Positions 1 through 6,657 of a stretch of DNA of 9,284 nucleotides are shown piece after piece; the stretch's first letter is position 1; every line of letters begins with the position of its first letter. Source of the DNA: DAOTXL01 sp034434895. Lineage in GTDB: Bacteria > Chloroflexota > Anaerolineae > JAAYZQ01. Both the position numbers and the translations under genes were made by a program. A model generated the notes under the pieces. That model was not told the DNA's origin, did no database searches, and saw nothing but the letters and a program-made list of their open reading frames with translations. The stretch is from assembly GCA_034434895.1 (NCBI GenBank), contig DAOTYI010000037.1:1-9284 (forward strand), read 5' to 3'.

Positions 1-599
1 GCGCCGTCCCACCGGCCCAGCCCGCCGCCAAGGGTCCCGGCCCACAGCCGGCCCTGCGAGTCCACCAGCAGGGCGATCACCCCGCCCCATGTCGGATCAA
101 AGTCGTGGGGGAAGCTCAACCAGGCGCCCGTGGCGGTATCAAGACAGCTCAGGCCGGCGCGGGTGCCGAACCACACCCGGTCCCCCTCCGGTCGAGGCTG
201 GACGGCCAGCGAGAGCACCCGATCATCCCCCAGGCCGGAGGTGGCCGCTGTGAAGGGGGTCCAGCCCTGTCCATCCCAGACCGCCGCGCCGCCGTCGGTG
301 CCGGCCCACAGGCGGCCATCGCTGCCCACCACCAGGGCATGAACCGGCGCCGGGTCGAGGCCCATCTCGGCGGCGCTGAACGTCTGCCAGGCGGTGCCGT
401 CGTAGCGGGCCAGCCCGGCGTCGGTGCCGAACCAGCAGGCTGACCTGTCGCAGGCCACGGCCAGCACCCGGTTGCCGGGCAGGCCCGAGTTCTCGACGGT
501 ATAGACCTGCCAGCGGTCGGGCAGGTCGGTGGTCTGCGGCGGGGACCAGAGCGCCGCCCCGTGGTCGGTGCCCAACACCATCTGCCCCTCCGGCCCGGC
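1..599 (-). repeat. Beta-propeller repeat region within the glycosyltransferase gene (five blades visible)
   Basis: Five copies of a (L/F/A)GT-x-x-G motif occur, with the GT pair at residues 419-420, 467-468, 509-510, 554-555 and 597-598, i.e. spacings of 48, 42, 45 and 43 residues. Examples are CWFGTDAGLARYDGTAWQTF, RLWAGTDGGAAVWDGQGW and RVWFGTRAGLSCLD. Each is preceded by a strand with V(L/H)(A/S)L and often DGRLW. This matches the 'two-component regulator propeller' repeat found in periplasmic sensor regions of hybrid histidine kinases. A closed seven-blade propeller needs two or more further blades, which would lie beyond the left edge. Confidence 0.8.
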
Positions 600-1826
600 A
601 GCGATGGCGTAGACGGTCTGGCCGGGCAGCAGCGAGTTGCCGGGGGTCAGCGCCGACCAGCCGAGCCGTCCCAGGGTCAGCTCCAGGGTGGTGGCGGTAT
701 AGAGGCCGACGATGAGCAGGCCCAGCGCGCCGAGGGCGATCCAGAAGGCCGGCGGCGGTGCGGGGATCATCTGCCGCGCCCACTCCCGGTAGTCATCCTG
801 CTCCCGCAAGGCCCGGTAGAGATGCCGCGCGGTGGAGGAAGCGGCCAGGCACAGGGCGGGCGTGACGACGAGCGTGTACTGCGGCCATTTGGTGGGCCAC
901 AGCAGCAGGGTCAGGATGCTGGTCACGATCCAGACAACCACCCAGCGCCGCTCGCGCCACTCCCAGTAGAGGCCCGGCAGGGCCAGCAGGCAGATCAGCC
1001 CATCCAGGCCGGGATAGAAAAAGATGTCGGGATGCCACTCGGAAGGCGGCGAGCGGGAGATCCAGGTGAGCGGCTGATACCAGGGATAAGCGGCCACCTG
1101 GACGCGCGGGCCTTGGGAGTAGCGCACGTGGAAAAAGAGCGAGTCGGCCAGGCGGTGGATCGGATCGTGCCACAACATCGGATTGAGCAGCCCGAAGACG
1201 GCCAACGCCGCCAGGCCATAGACCAGCAGGTCATGCCAGCGCAGGCGCTTCTCCCCCAGCGCCAGGTAGAGGATGGGGAACAGGATCGGCAGGTAGGTGA
1301 ACTTGCTGGCGGCCGTCACGCCCAGGGCCAGGGCCGACAGCCAGAACCAGAACCCCACACCGCCCGACCTGACACGGCTGAAGGCCAGGACGGCGCCGAT
1401 CGAGGCCAGGTGGGGCAGCGCCTCCAGGTAGACCTGGCTGGTGTACTTGACGGCCAGGGTGTGGACTGCCAGCAGCCCGCCGGCCAGCGGGTCGAGCAGG
1501 GCCAGGACCAATACGGCCCATGTGCCCCAGACAGCCGATAGCGCCCGGCCGGCCAGCTCCGCGACCAGCCTCTCCGGATCGCCGCCCAGAGCCAGGATGA
1601 CCAGGCCATAGAGGATTTTGACCAGGGCGGGGTGTTCGCGGTTGCCTTCATAGTCAATGACGCCGTCCCAGTCGCCGGCCTGCAACGCCCGGGCATAGTC
1701 GAAAGCAGCCTCCAGATAGGTCGGCTCGTCATAATCGGTGGGCAATCGCATCACGGCCCAGCCGCGCAGCAGAACCGCCAGCAGAGCAATGCAGACCAGG
1801 ACGCCCCAGCGTCGCTGGCGGCTCAC
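1..1826 (-). CDS. Membrane glycosyltransferase (GT39/PMT-like, GT-C fold) fused to a two-component-regulator-type beta-propeller; 3' end off the left edge
   Basis: The frame from the GTG at 1826 to base 1 was read codon by codon and has no stop: 608 codons, continuing off the window. Residues 1-375 form a polytopic membrane protein with about 10-11 hydrophobic spans. Its first extracytoplasmic loop carries TDYDEPTYLEAA (D33-E34, the acidic pair expected at a GT-C active site) and later NREHPAL (62-68), then SKFTYLP (174-180) and TKWPQYTL (312-319), all typical of PMT_2/GT39 transferases that use polyprenyl-phosphate sugars. Residues 395-608 contain repeated propeller blades. With an odd number of spans the propeller would sit outside the membrane. 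The GTG overlaps the esterase stop (GTGA); GGAGGGG lies eight bases upstream. The next in-frame ATG (residue 26) would delete the first span, so GTG is preferred. Acceptor, sugar and full length are unknown. Confidence 0.85.
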   Translation of the reverse strand, partial: MSRQRRWGVLVCIALLAVLLRGWAVMRLPTDYDEPTYLEAAFDYARALQAGDWDGVIDYEGNREHPALVKILYGLVILALGGDPERLVAELAGRALSAVWGTWAVLVLALLDPLAGGLLAVHTLAVKYTSQVYLEALPHLASIGAVLAFSRVRSGGVGFWFWLSALALGVTAASKFTYLPILFPILYLALGEKRLRWHDLLVYGLAALAVFGLLNPMLWHDPIHRLADSLFFHVRYSQGPRVQVAAYPWYQPLTWISRSPPSEWHPDIFFYPGLDGLICLLALPGLYWEWRERRWVVVWIVTSILTLLLWPTKWPQYTLVVTPALCLAASSTARHLYRALREQDDYREWARQMIPAPPPAFWIALGALGLLIVGLYTATTLELTLGRLGWSALTPGNSLLPGQTVYAIAAGPEGQMVLGTDHGAALWSPPQTTDLPDRWQVYTVENSGLPGNRVLAVACDRSACWFGTDAGLARYDGTAWQTFSAAEMGLDPAPVHALVVGSDGRLWAGTDGGAAVWDGQGWTPFTAATSGLGDDRVLSLAVQPRPEGDRVWFGTRAGLSCLDTATGAWLSFPHDFDPTWGGVIALLVDSQGRLWAGTLGGGLGRWDG

Positions 1827-2638
1827 GGGATCCGCCCCTCCAGCAGAAACAGGAGGGGGAGGTGGACCCGCTGGCGCCAGGCTCGCTCCGAGTGCTCGGC
1901 GCCGGGGAATTTGCGCGTGATCCAGTCCTGGCCTGGCCGATACCCGGCGGCCCGCATCACCTGGTCGGCCTGGAGCTGGTAGGGCTCGTACCCGGCGTCC
2001 AGAGTCTCGGTGCCGTAATCAAAGTAGAAGCGGTGACGGCCTGGCGGCGGCAGGGCGCGGCGCAGATAGTCGAGCACGAGGCCGTCGCCTGCCGGCCAGT
2101 GGGTGGACAGACAGCCGGCGCCGGCAAACAGGCCGGGGTACTCACACAGGGCATAGAGCGAGATCAGGCCGCCCATGCTTGACCCCATGACAAAGGTGTG
2201 CGCCTGCTCTGGCAGGGTGCAGTAGTGCGCGTCAATAAAGGGCTTGACCTCGCCGACCAGGAAGCGCAGATAGTCGTCCGACCAGGGTTCGCCGCCGTGC
2301 GCCTGGACAAAGCGCTGCACCGCCTGGGGCGAGACCAGCGCCTTGTAGGGCATATACTCGCGCACGCGCTGCTCCACGCACCAGATGCCGACGACGATGG
2401 CCCCCGGCGTCTGTCCTTCGCGGATCAGGCGGACCAGGGCTTCGGCGATGCCCCAGTCTGCACCCGACAACGAGTGCGTCGGCTCGAACAGGTTTTGGCC
2501 GTCGTGCATATAGATGACGGGGTAGCGGGCCTCGCCCGCCGGGTCGTAGCCGGGCGGCAGCCAGACATCCACCGGGCGCGGCTCGACGAAGCGGGAGGGG
2601 AAATCGGGGTAGCGGTCCAACGTGCCGGGGACCGTCAT
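1823..2638 (-). CDS. Putative esterase, alpha/beta-hydrolase fold
   Basis: This 271-residue hydrolase resembles the putative esterase family (esterase D/enterochelin-esterase-like). VIYMHDGQNLFEP (41-53) follows the first core strands and is typical of this group. The nucleophile elbow is MGSSMGG with S154, the likely histidine is H249 in FPGAEHSERAW, and the acid is probably D207 or D214 in the segment FDYGTETLDAGYEPY. No signal peptide is visible, so the protein is probably cytoplasmic. The ATG lies one base after the GH13 stop and is preceded by GAGGAGG within that gene's end, indicating coupled translation. Its own stop overlaps the GTG of the downstream glycosyltransferase gene. Placement next to a GH13 enzyme suggests action on an acylated sugar or polysaccharide, but the family also cleaves other esters, thioesters and siderophores, so the substrate is open. 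Confidence 0.87.
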   Translation of the reverse strand: MTVPGTLDRYPDFPSRFVEPRPVDVWLPPGYDPAGEARYPVIYMHDGQNLFEPTHSLSGADWGIAEALVRLIREGQTPGAIVVGIWCVEQRVREYMPYKALVSPQAVQRFVQAHGGEPWSDDYLRFLVGEVKPFIDAHYCTLPEQAHTFVMGSSMGGLISLYALCEYPGLFAGAGCLSTHWPAGDGLVLDYLRRALPPPGRHRFYFDYGTETLDAGYEPYQLQADQVMRAAGYRPGQDWITRKFPGAEHSERAWRQRVHLPLLFLLEGRIP

Positions 2639-2639
2639 C

Positions 2640-4262
2640 TCAGCCTCCTCTGCGCTCGTGGATCAACTTCTTGTAATACTCCAGCAGGTCGCGGTCCTGT
2701 TCCTCCCCCCACAGCATCGGCGTCCGGCTGACGTGCAACCCCAGGCCGTCTCGGGTGCTGCCGGTCTGGCTCAGGCCCACCTCGGTGCCGTAGTAGATGA
2801 TCGGCGGGCCGGGCAGGCGCATCTGCACGGCGGCGGCGCGGCGCAGCGCCTCTTTGTTCCCCTGGGCCAGCCACAAAAAGCGGTCCATGTCGTGATTGTC
2901 CAGGAAGGTGAGCAGCAAAAAGTTGTCCGGGAAAAAGGCGCGGTGGCGGGCCAGGAACCGCTCCAGCTCAGCTTCGGTCTGGCGGCCCAGGGCAAAGGTG
3001 CGCCGCAGGGCATCTCCCAGATGAAAGTCCAGGCAGCCATCCAGCCGGCCGACATAACTCCGCTGCCGGTCGGGCGCATCCACGATCTCGCCAAAGCAGA
3101 AGCAATCGGGCTTTTCGGCCTTGCACGCCGTCCAAAAGTCGGTCCAGAAGTCGGGGCCGGGGCCGTTGGCATAGTCCAGGCGATAGCCGTCCACGTCGAA
3201 CTCGCGCAGCCAGTAACGGGCCGCCTCGATCAGCCAGCGGCGGGCGTCCGGGTTGGCCACATTGATCTGGGGCATGGTCGGCACGCCAAAGAAGGTGCGG
3301 TAGCCGATCTCTGAATCGTCGAAGGTAAACCAGTCACGGTAGGGGCTGGCCCGGTTCGCGCGCGCCTCCTGGAAAATGGGATGCCGGTCGCTGACGTGGT
3401 TGCAGACGAAATCGAGCAGCACGCGGATGCCCTGGCGGTGCGCCCCGCGCACGACGGCGCGGAGGGCCTCGTCGCCGCCCAGCCTCGGCTCGACGTGGTA
3501 CAGGTCGGTCGCGTCGTAGCCGTGGTGGCTGGGGCTGGGGAAGATGGGGCTGAGCCAGATGCAGCTTGCGCCCAACCCGGCAATATAGTCCAGCTTTTCG
3601 GCCACGCCCCACAGCGTGCCGCCGCAAAAGCCACGCAGGTCCTCAGTCTGAAGCCAGTCGCGGCCACCACCGGGGTAGAAGCGGTCCACAAAGATATGAT
3701 AAATGACCGCTTCCCGCGCCCAGGCGGGCGGTCCCAGCCGGTCCACGCTGTAAGCGAAGGCGTGGCCCTGCCCCCCCGCCTGCGGGAGGGAGGGCAGGGG
3801 GGGCAGCGGCTTGCCCTGGAAAAAGGCGCTGGCCGCCTGCTCGGCGGCGGCCTGGACCTCGGGCCAGTCGGCAAAGGTTTCCGGGCTGCTGCTGCTCCAG
3901 GCCCCGATCCGGTAGCGCACCACCGTGCCTTCCGGTTGAGCCGGCAATGTGCCCTGCCAGCATTCTCCATAGCCCCAGACCAATGTGTCCCACGCCACCT
4001 CGGCTCGTTCCAGGAGCAGGACCTGGCCGTGGAGCGCCGTTCCCCGGCTGCCGGCCGGCTCGCTGCCGTCCAGGGTGTAGTAGCAGGCCACCTGGTCGGC
4101 CTCCAGGTCGGGGCCCACCTGCACGGTGAGGGTGACCGGCTGGCCGGGCAGGGGGTCACGGGGTGTCAGTTGCTGCCTGTGTTGCAACCCGCGCCGGGTG
4201 GCGCGGTGGTGGACCAGCTTCAGCTCGTCGGTGGCCAGGGTGCCGAAGATAAACTCTTCCAT
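2640..4262 (-). CDS. GH13 alpha-amylase family enzyme, neopullulanase/cyclomaltodextrinase-like, lacking domain C
   Basis: This 540-residue protein has no signal peptide, so it is probably cytoplasmic, acting on alpha-1,4/1,6-glucans, maltodextrins or cyclodextrins. Residues 36-125 form a beta-rich N-terminal domain with YYTLDGSEP (61-69). The catalytic barrel starts near residue 183 (REAVIYHIFVDRFYPGG). All conserved regions are present: I DFVCNH (284-289), V MPQIN (330-334, like MPKLN of the neopullulanase subfamily), II GYRLDYANG with nucleophile D363, III GEIVD with acid/base E392, and IV FLDNHD with D458. The protein ends at KKLIHERRGG, where related enzymes continue into a beta-sandwich domain C of roughly 80 residues, so that domain is missing. 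The next gene begins one base past the stop, which argues against a simple frameshift. The ATG has GAGG four bases upstream. Glycoside-hydrolase identity is secure; the exact substrate is not. Confidence 0.93.
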   Translation of the reverse strand: MEEFIFGTLATDELKLVHHRATRRGLQHRQQLTPRDPLPGQPVTLTVQVGPDLEADQVACYYTLDGSEPAGSRGTALHGQVLLLERAEVAWDTLVWGYGECWQGTLPAQPEGTVVRYRIGAWSSSSPETFADWPEVQAAAEQAASAFFQGKPLPPLPSLPQAGGQGHAFAYSVDRLGPPAWAREAVIYHIFVDRFYPGGGRDWLQTEDLRGFCGGTLWGVAEKLDYIAGLGASCIWLSPIFPSPSHHGYDATDLYHVEPRLGGDEALRAVVRGAHRQGIRVLLDFVCNHVSDRHPIFQEARANRASPYRDWFTFDDSEIGYRTFFGVPTMPQINVANPDARRWLIEAARYWLREFDVDGYRLDYANGPGPDFWTDFWTACKAEKPDCFCFGEIVDAPDRQRSYVGRLDGCLDFHLGDALRRTFALGRQTEAELERFLARHRAFFPDNFLLLTFLDNHDMDRFLWLAQGNKEALRRAAAVQMRLPGPPIIYYGTEVGLSQTGSTRDGLGLHVSRTPMLWGEEQDRDLLEYYKKLIHERRGG

Positions 4263-4323
4263 GCAACCTCAATGGGGGGACAGCTCCCCTATCTGTTGGA
4301 CCATGCCGGGTTCGGGCAGGCCC
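4263..4323 (-). other. Intergenic gap between the two modules, with a small hairpin
   Basis: This is the longest gene-free stretch in the window (61 bases). On the minus strand it holds a short inverted repeat at 4276-4289, GGGGA-GCTG-TCCCC, a five-pair GC-rich stem with a four-base loop. The stem ends just before the GAGG (4267-4270) that serves as Shine-Dalgarno four bases from the ATG of the GH13 gene. There is no T-run after the hairpin, so it does not look like an intrinsic terminator, and no good -35/-10 pair was recognised. The hairpin could modulate ribosome access, but that is speculation. GC content changes across this gap. Confidence 0.4.
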
Positions 4324-5337
4324 TTACGGCTCCAGGATGATTTTGATCGCCTGACGCTGCTTCAGCAACTCCAGGGCATGCCCCATCTCCATCAGCGGCA
4401 GGACATGGGTGACGACGGCATCGGGGCGCACCAACCCCCGCTGTATCAACTGTAAACTGGCTTCATAGTCAGTCCAGTTGTAGCAAAAGCTTCCTTCCAG
4501 CCGCAGCTCACGACGCACCAGAGGGCCGGGGTCAAAGCGGGTCTGGTGATGGAAGATGCCCAACAACACCACATGAGCTCCTTTGGCCGCCGTACCCACC
4601 ACCGCCGACAACACTTCAGGGTTGCCGGTGGCTTCTACCACCACCGTGGCCATCTGGCCGGCAGTCAGGTGGGCCACCGCTTCGACCGGGTCCTCCTGGT
4701 GGGTGTTGATAACCGCGTCGGCGCCCAACGCCGTGGCCACTGCCAGCCGTTGACTGCCGCGCCCCACCACGATCACCTGTTTTGCGCCCCGTGCCCGGAT
4801 CGCCTGGAGAGCATACAAACCGATAGCGCCCGGCCCAAAGATCACCACCCGATCCTCCGGCCCGATGGCGGCCCGACGCAGGCCCCGATACGAGGAGGCC
4901 AGGGCGTCCACCGTCGCTCCGTGGATGAAGGAAAGATCATCGGGCAGATGGTGCAGACAGCTCCAGGGGACCTGCACATACTCGGCGTAAGCGCCGTTGA
5001 CATGGATGCCGATCTCCCGGATGTCATCGCAGAGGGATTCTTCGCCCCGGCGACAGTACGGACACCGGCCACAGCCGATAACCAGGCCCACGGCCACCCG
5101 TTCACCAACCTGCCATCCCTCTACCCCCGCCCCTACCTCACTGATGATGCCGGCGAACTCGTGACCGGGGATGAGGGGATAAGGCACAGGGCGAACCCCC
5201 TCGAAGATGGGGATGTCGGTGCCACAAATGCCGACAGCTTTGACCTGGACGACGACGGTTCCGCTCTCGGCCCGGGGTTTGGGGACCTCACTCAGCACAA
5301 AACCTGGACCAGGCCTGTCTTTGACAACGGCTTTCAT
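4324..5337 (-). CDS. Zinc-dependent medium-chain alcohol dehydrogenase (threonine/sorbitol dehydrogenase-like)
   Basis: This 337-residue MDR enzyme has the standard two-domain plan. Catalytic zinc ligands C38 (in GICGTD), H59 and E60 (in PGHEFAG) are present, and the structural zinc site has all four cysteines (C89, C92, C95, C103 in the CGRCPYC...C arrangement). The Rossmann dinucleotide motif is GPGAIG (168-173). At the end of the second Rossmann strand, where NAD-specific members carry an acidic residue, the sequence is VVGRGSQR (G192, R193), which suggests NADP(H) preference. The EP pair common in sorbitol/threonine dehydrogenases is D144-A145 here. The gene starts nine bases after the aminotransferase stop, with AGGGGG upstream of the ATG, so both belong to one operon. 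A likely role is to oxidise or reduce an aldehyde, alcohol or hydroxy-amino acid linked to the aminotransferase reaction; the actual substrate is unknown. Confidence 0.9.
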   Translation of the reverse strand: MKAVVKDRPGPGFVLSEVPKPRAESGTVVVQVKAVGICGTDIPIFEGVRPVPYPLIPGHEFAGIISEVGAGVEGWQVGERVAVGLVIGCGRCPYCRRGEESLCDDIREIGIHVNGAYAEYVQVPWSCLHHLPDDLSFIHGATVDALASSYRGLRRAAIGPEDRVVIFGPGAIGLYALQAIRARGAKQVIVVGRGSQRLAVATALGADAVINTHQEDPVEAVAHLTAGQMATVVVEATGNPEVLSAVVGTAAKGAHVVLLGIFHHQTRFDPGPLVRRELRLEGSFCYNWTDYEASLQLIQRGLVRPDAVVTHVLPLMEMGHALELLKQRQAIKIILEP

Positions 5338-5346
5338 GGGTGCCCC

Positions 5347-6657
5347 CTACCATTGATAGCGGCGCAACACATTGAGGAGGATGTCCACCCCCTCCTCGGC
5401 CTGCTTCTGAGTGATGATGAGCGGCGGGGCGATGCGCAAGGCACTTGCGCCACATTTGGTGATGGCGACCCCTTCGGCTCCGATCTCTTTGATCACAGTT
5501 TTGATAATCCCGCTGGCCGGGCTGCCATCGGCATTGACCAGCTCTACCCCTACCATCAACCCCTTGCCCCGCACGTCGCCGATGATGGGCAGTTCCTTCT
5601 GGGCTTCCCGGAATCGGCTCTGGATATAATCGCCCACATGCACAGCATGGGCCATCAGCTTCTCTTCCTGAACGATGCGCAATGTGGTCAGGCCGGCCCG
5701 GCAGGCAATGGGGTTGCCACCAAATGTAGTACCTTGGGCGGCCGGAGGCCAGACATCCACCAGGTCTGACCTGGCCCACATTGCCCCCAGAGGTAAACCG
5801 CCGCCCAGAGCCTTGGCCAGGCAGACGATGTCGGGCACCACATCCCAATGCTCCATAGCGAACATCTTGCCCGTGCGTCCCAACCCTGTTTGCACCTCAT
5901 CGGCAATGAGCAGCACGCCGTAACGGTCGCAGATGGCCCGCAGTCCTTGCAGGAAGCCATCCGGGGGGACGATGTAGCCACCCTCGCCGGCAATGGGCTC
6001 GACGATGATGCCGGCCAGGTCCTCAGGCGGGACCACCGTCTGAAGTGCTCTTTCCACCAGGTTGAGGCAGGCCAGCCCACACCTCTCCGGCGATTCATGC
6101 TTTAAGGGGCAGCGGTAGCAATAGGGGTAGGGGGTGTGATAGACCCCTGTGAACAGGCCGGTCAGACGGCGGCGGTAAAGTTCATGGCTGGCCGTAAGGG
6201 CCAGGGCTCCCATAGGCCGCCCGTGAAAGCTCTCCATAAAGGCGAGAATCATCGGGCGGTTGGTGGCATAGCGGGCCAGTTTGATGGCTGTCTCCACCGC
6301 CTCCGATCCGCTGTTCACCAGGATGCCCCTGCCGTTCTTGAGCTCACCCGGAGCAATGGCTCTCAATGCTTCCAGCATATCCACATAGGGCTCCATGTAC
6401 CCGGCGTGGGAAGCGCCGTGGATGAGGATGTGGGCCTGGTCACAGATGGCCTCCACCACAGCCGGATGGCAGTGTCCTACATTCATGGTGGCAATGCCGG
6501 CCACCAGGTCCAGGTATCTCCGGCCTTCAAAATCATAGAGGTACACCCCTTCACCCCGCTGGAAGGCAATGTCGGTGTAACGGTAGATAGCCGCTGCCAC
6601 TATGGCGTGGTCACGTTCGATCAATGCTGTGGAAGTCAATCGGGCCTCTGTCATCAT
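5347..6657 (-). CDS. Class III PLP-dependent aminotransferase (4-aminobutyrate/ornithine aminotransferase or amino acid racemase type)
   Basis: This 436-residue fold-type I PLP enzyme is complete. Visible landmarks: NSGSEA (115-120, phosphate binding), SFHGR (143-147, ring stacking), LIADEVQTGLGRTGKMF (250-266, with D253 for the pyridine nitrogen), the Schiff-base lysine K282 in AKALGGGLPLGA, TTFGGNP (310-316), and RGKGLMVGVEL near the C-terminus. Such enzymes move an amino group from an omega-amino acid (GABA, ornithine) to 2-oxoglutarate. A cysteine cluster, C180-x2-C183-x9-C193-x3-C197, beginning PYCYRCP, is from memory shared with archaeal (Thermococcales) members, some of which are amino acid racemases, so racemization is a real alternative. 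The ATG overlaps the livF stop; AGGGAGG lies five bases upstream, and a second ATG codon follows directly. The MDR dehydrogenase comes nine bases downstream. The class is certain; the substrate is not. Confidence 0.92.
   Translation of the reverse strand: MMTEARLTSTALIERDHAIVAAAIYRYTDIAFQRGEGVYLYDFEGRRYLDLVAGIATMNVGHCHPAVVEAICDQAHILIHGASHAGYMEPYVDMLEALRAIAPGELKNGRGILVNSGSEAVETAIKLARYATNRPMILAFMESFHGRPMGALALTASHELYRRRLTGLFTGVYHTPYPYCYRCPLKHESPERCGLACLNLVERALQTVVPPEDLAGIIVEPIAGEGGYIVPPDGFLQGLRAICDRYGVLLIADEVQTGLGRTGKMFAMEHWDVVPDIVCLAKALGGGLPLGAMWARSDLVDVWPPAAQGTTFGGNPIACRAGLTTLRIVQEEKLMAHAVHVGDYIQSRFREAQKELPIIGDVRGKGLMVGVELVNADGSPASGIIKTVIKEIGAEGVAITKCGASALRIAPPLIITQKQAEEGVDILLNVLRRYQW

Noticed and set aside
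223..783. Minus-strand open frames at 223-783, 793-1173, 995-1234, 1231-1521 and 1316-1732 as separate small genes
   Set aside because: They are in other frames than the long frame that begins at 1826 and encode Arg/Pro/Ala-rich sequence without domains. The long frame carries consistent membrane and propeller motifs throughout.
561..1541. Plus-strand open frame of 326 codons opposite the glycosyltransferase gene
   Set aside because: The product is rich in Gln, Gly, Arg and Pro with no recognisable domain, typical of the antisense of a GC-rich gene. The minus strand here encodes a clear GT39-like membrane protein.
2600..2700. A frameshift splitting GH13 domain C from the catalytic part
   Set aside because: Directly downstream the sequence encodes a complete esterase with its own ribosome-binding site; no residual domain-C sequence was recognised in other frames.
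4276..4289. Intrinsic terminator after the dehydrogenase gene
   Set aside because: The stem is only five base pairs and is followed by a C-run and the next gene's ribosome-binding site, not a T-run.
3381..4340. Plus-strand open frame of 319 codons opposite the GH13 gene, and similar ones at 2622-3314 and 2198-2731
   Set aside because: These lie antisense to genes with all catalytic motifs intact and have no family features. They are explained by high GC content.
4546..5769. Plus-strand open frame of 407 codons opposite the dehydrogenase and aminotransferase genes
   Set aside because: It spans two well-supported minus-strand genes across their junction, has low-complexity His/Asp/Gly-rich composition and shows no domain. 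It is an antisense shadow.
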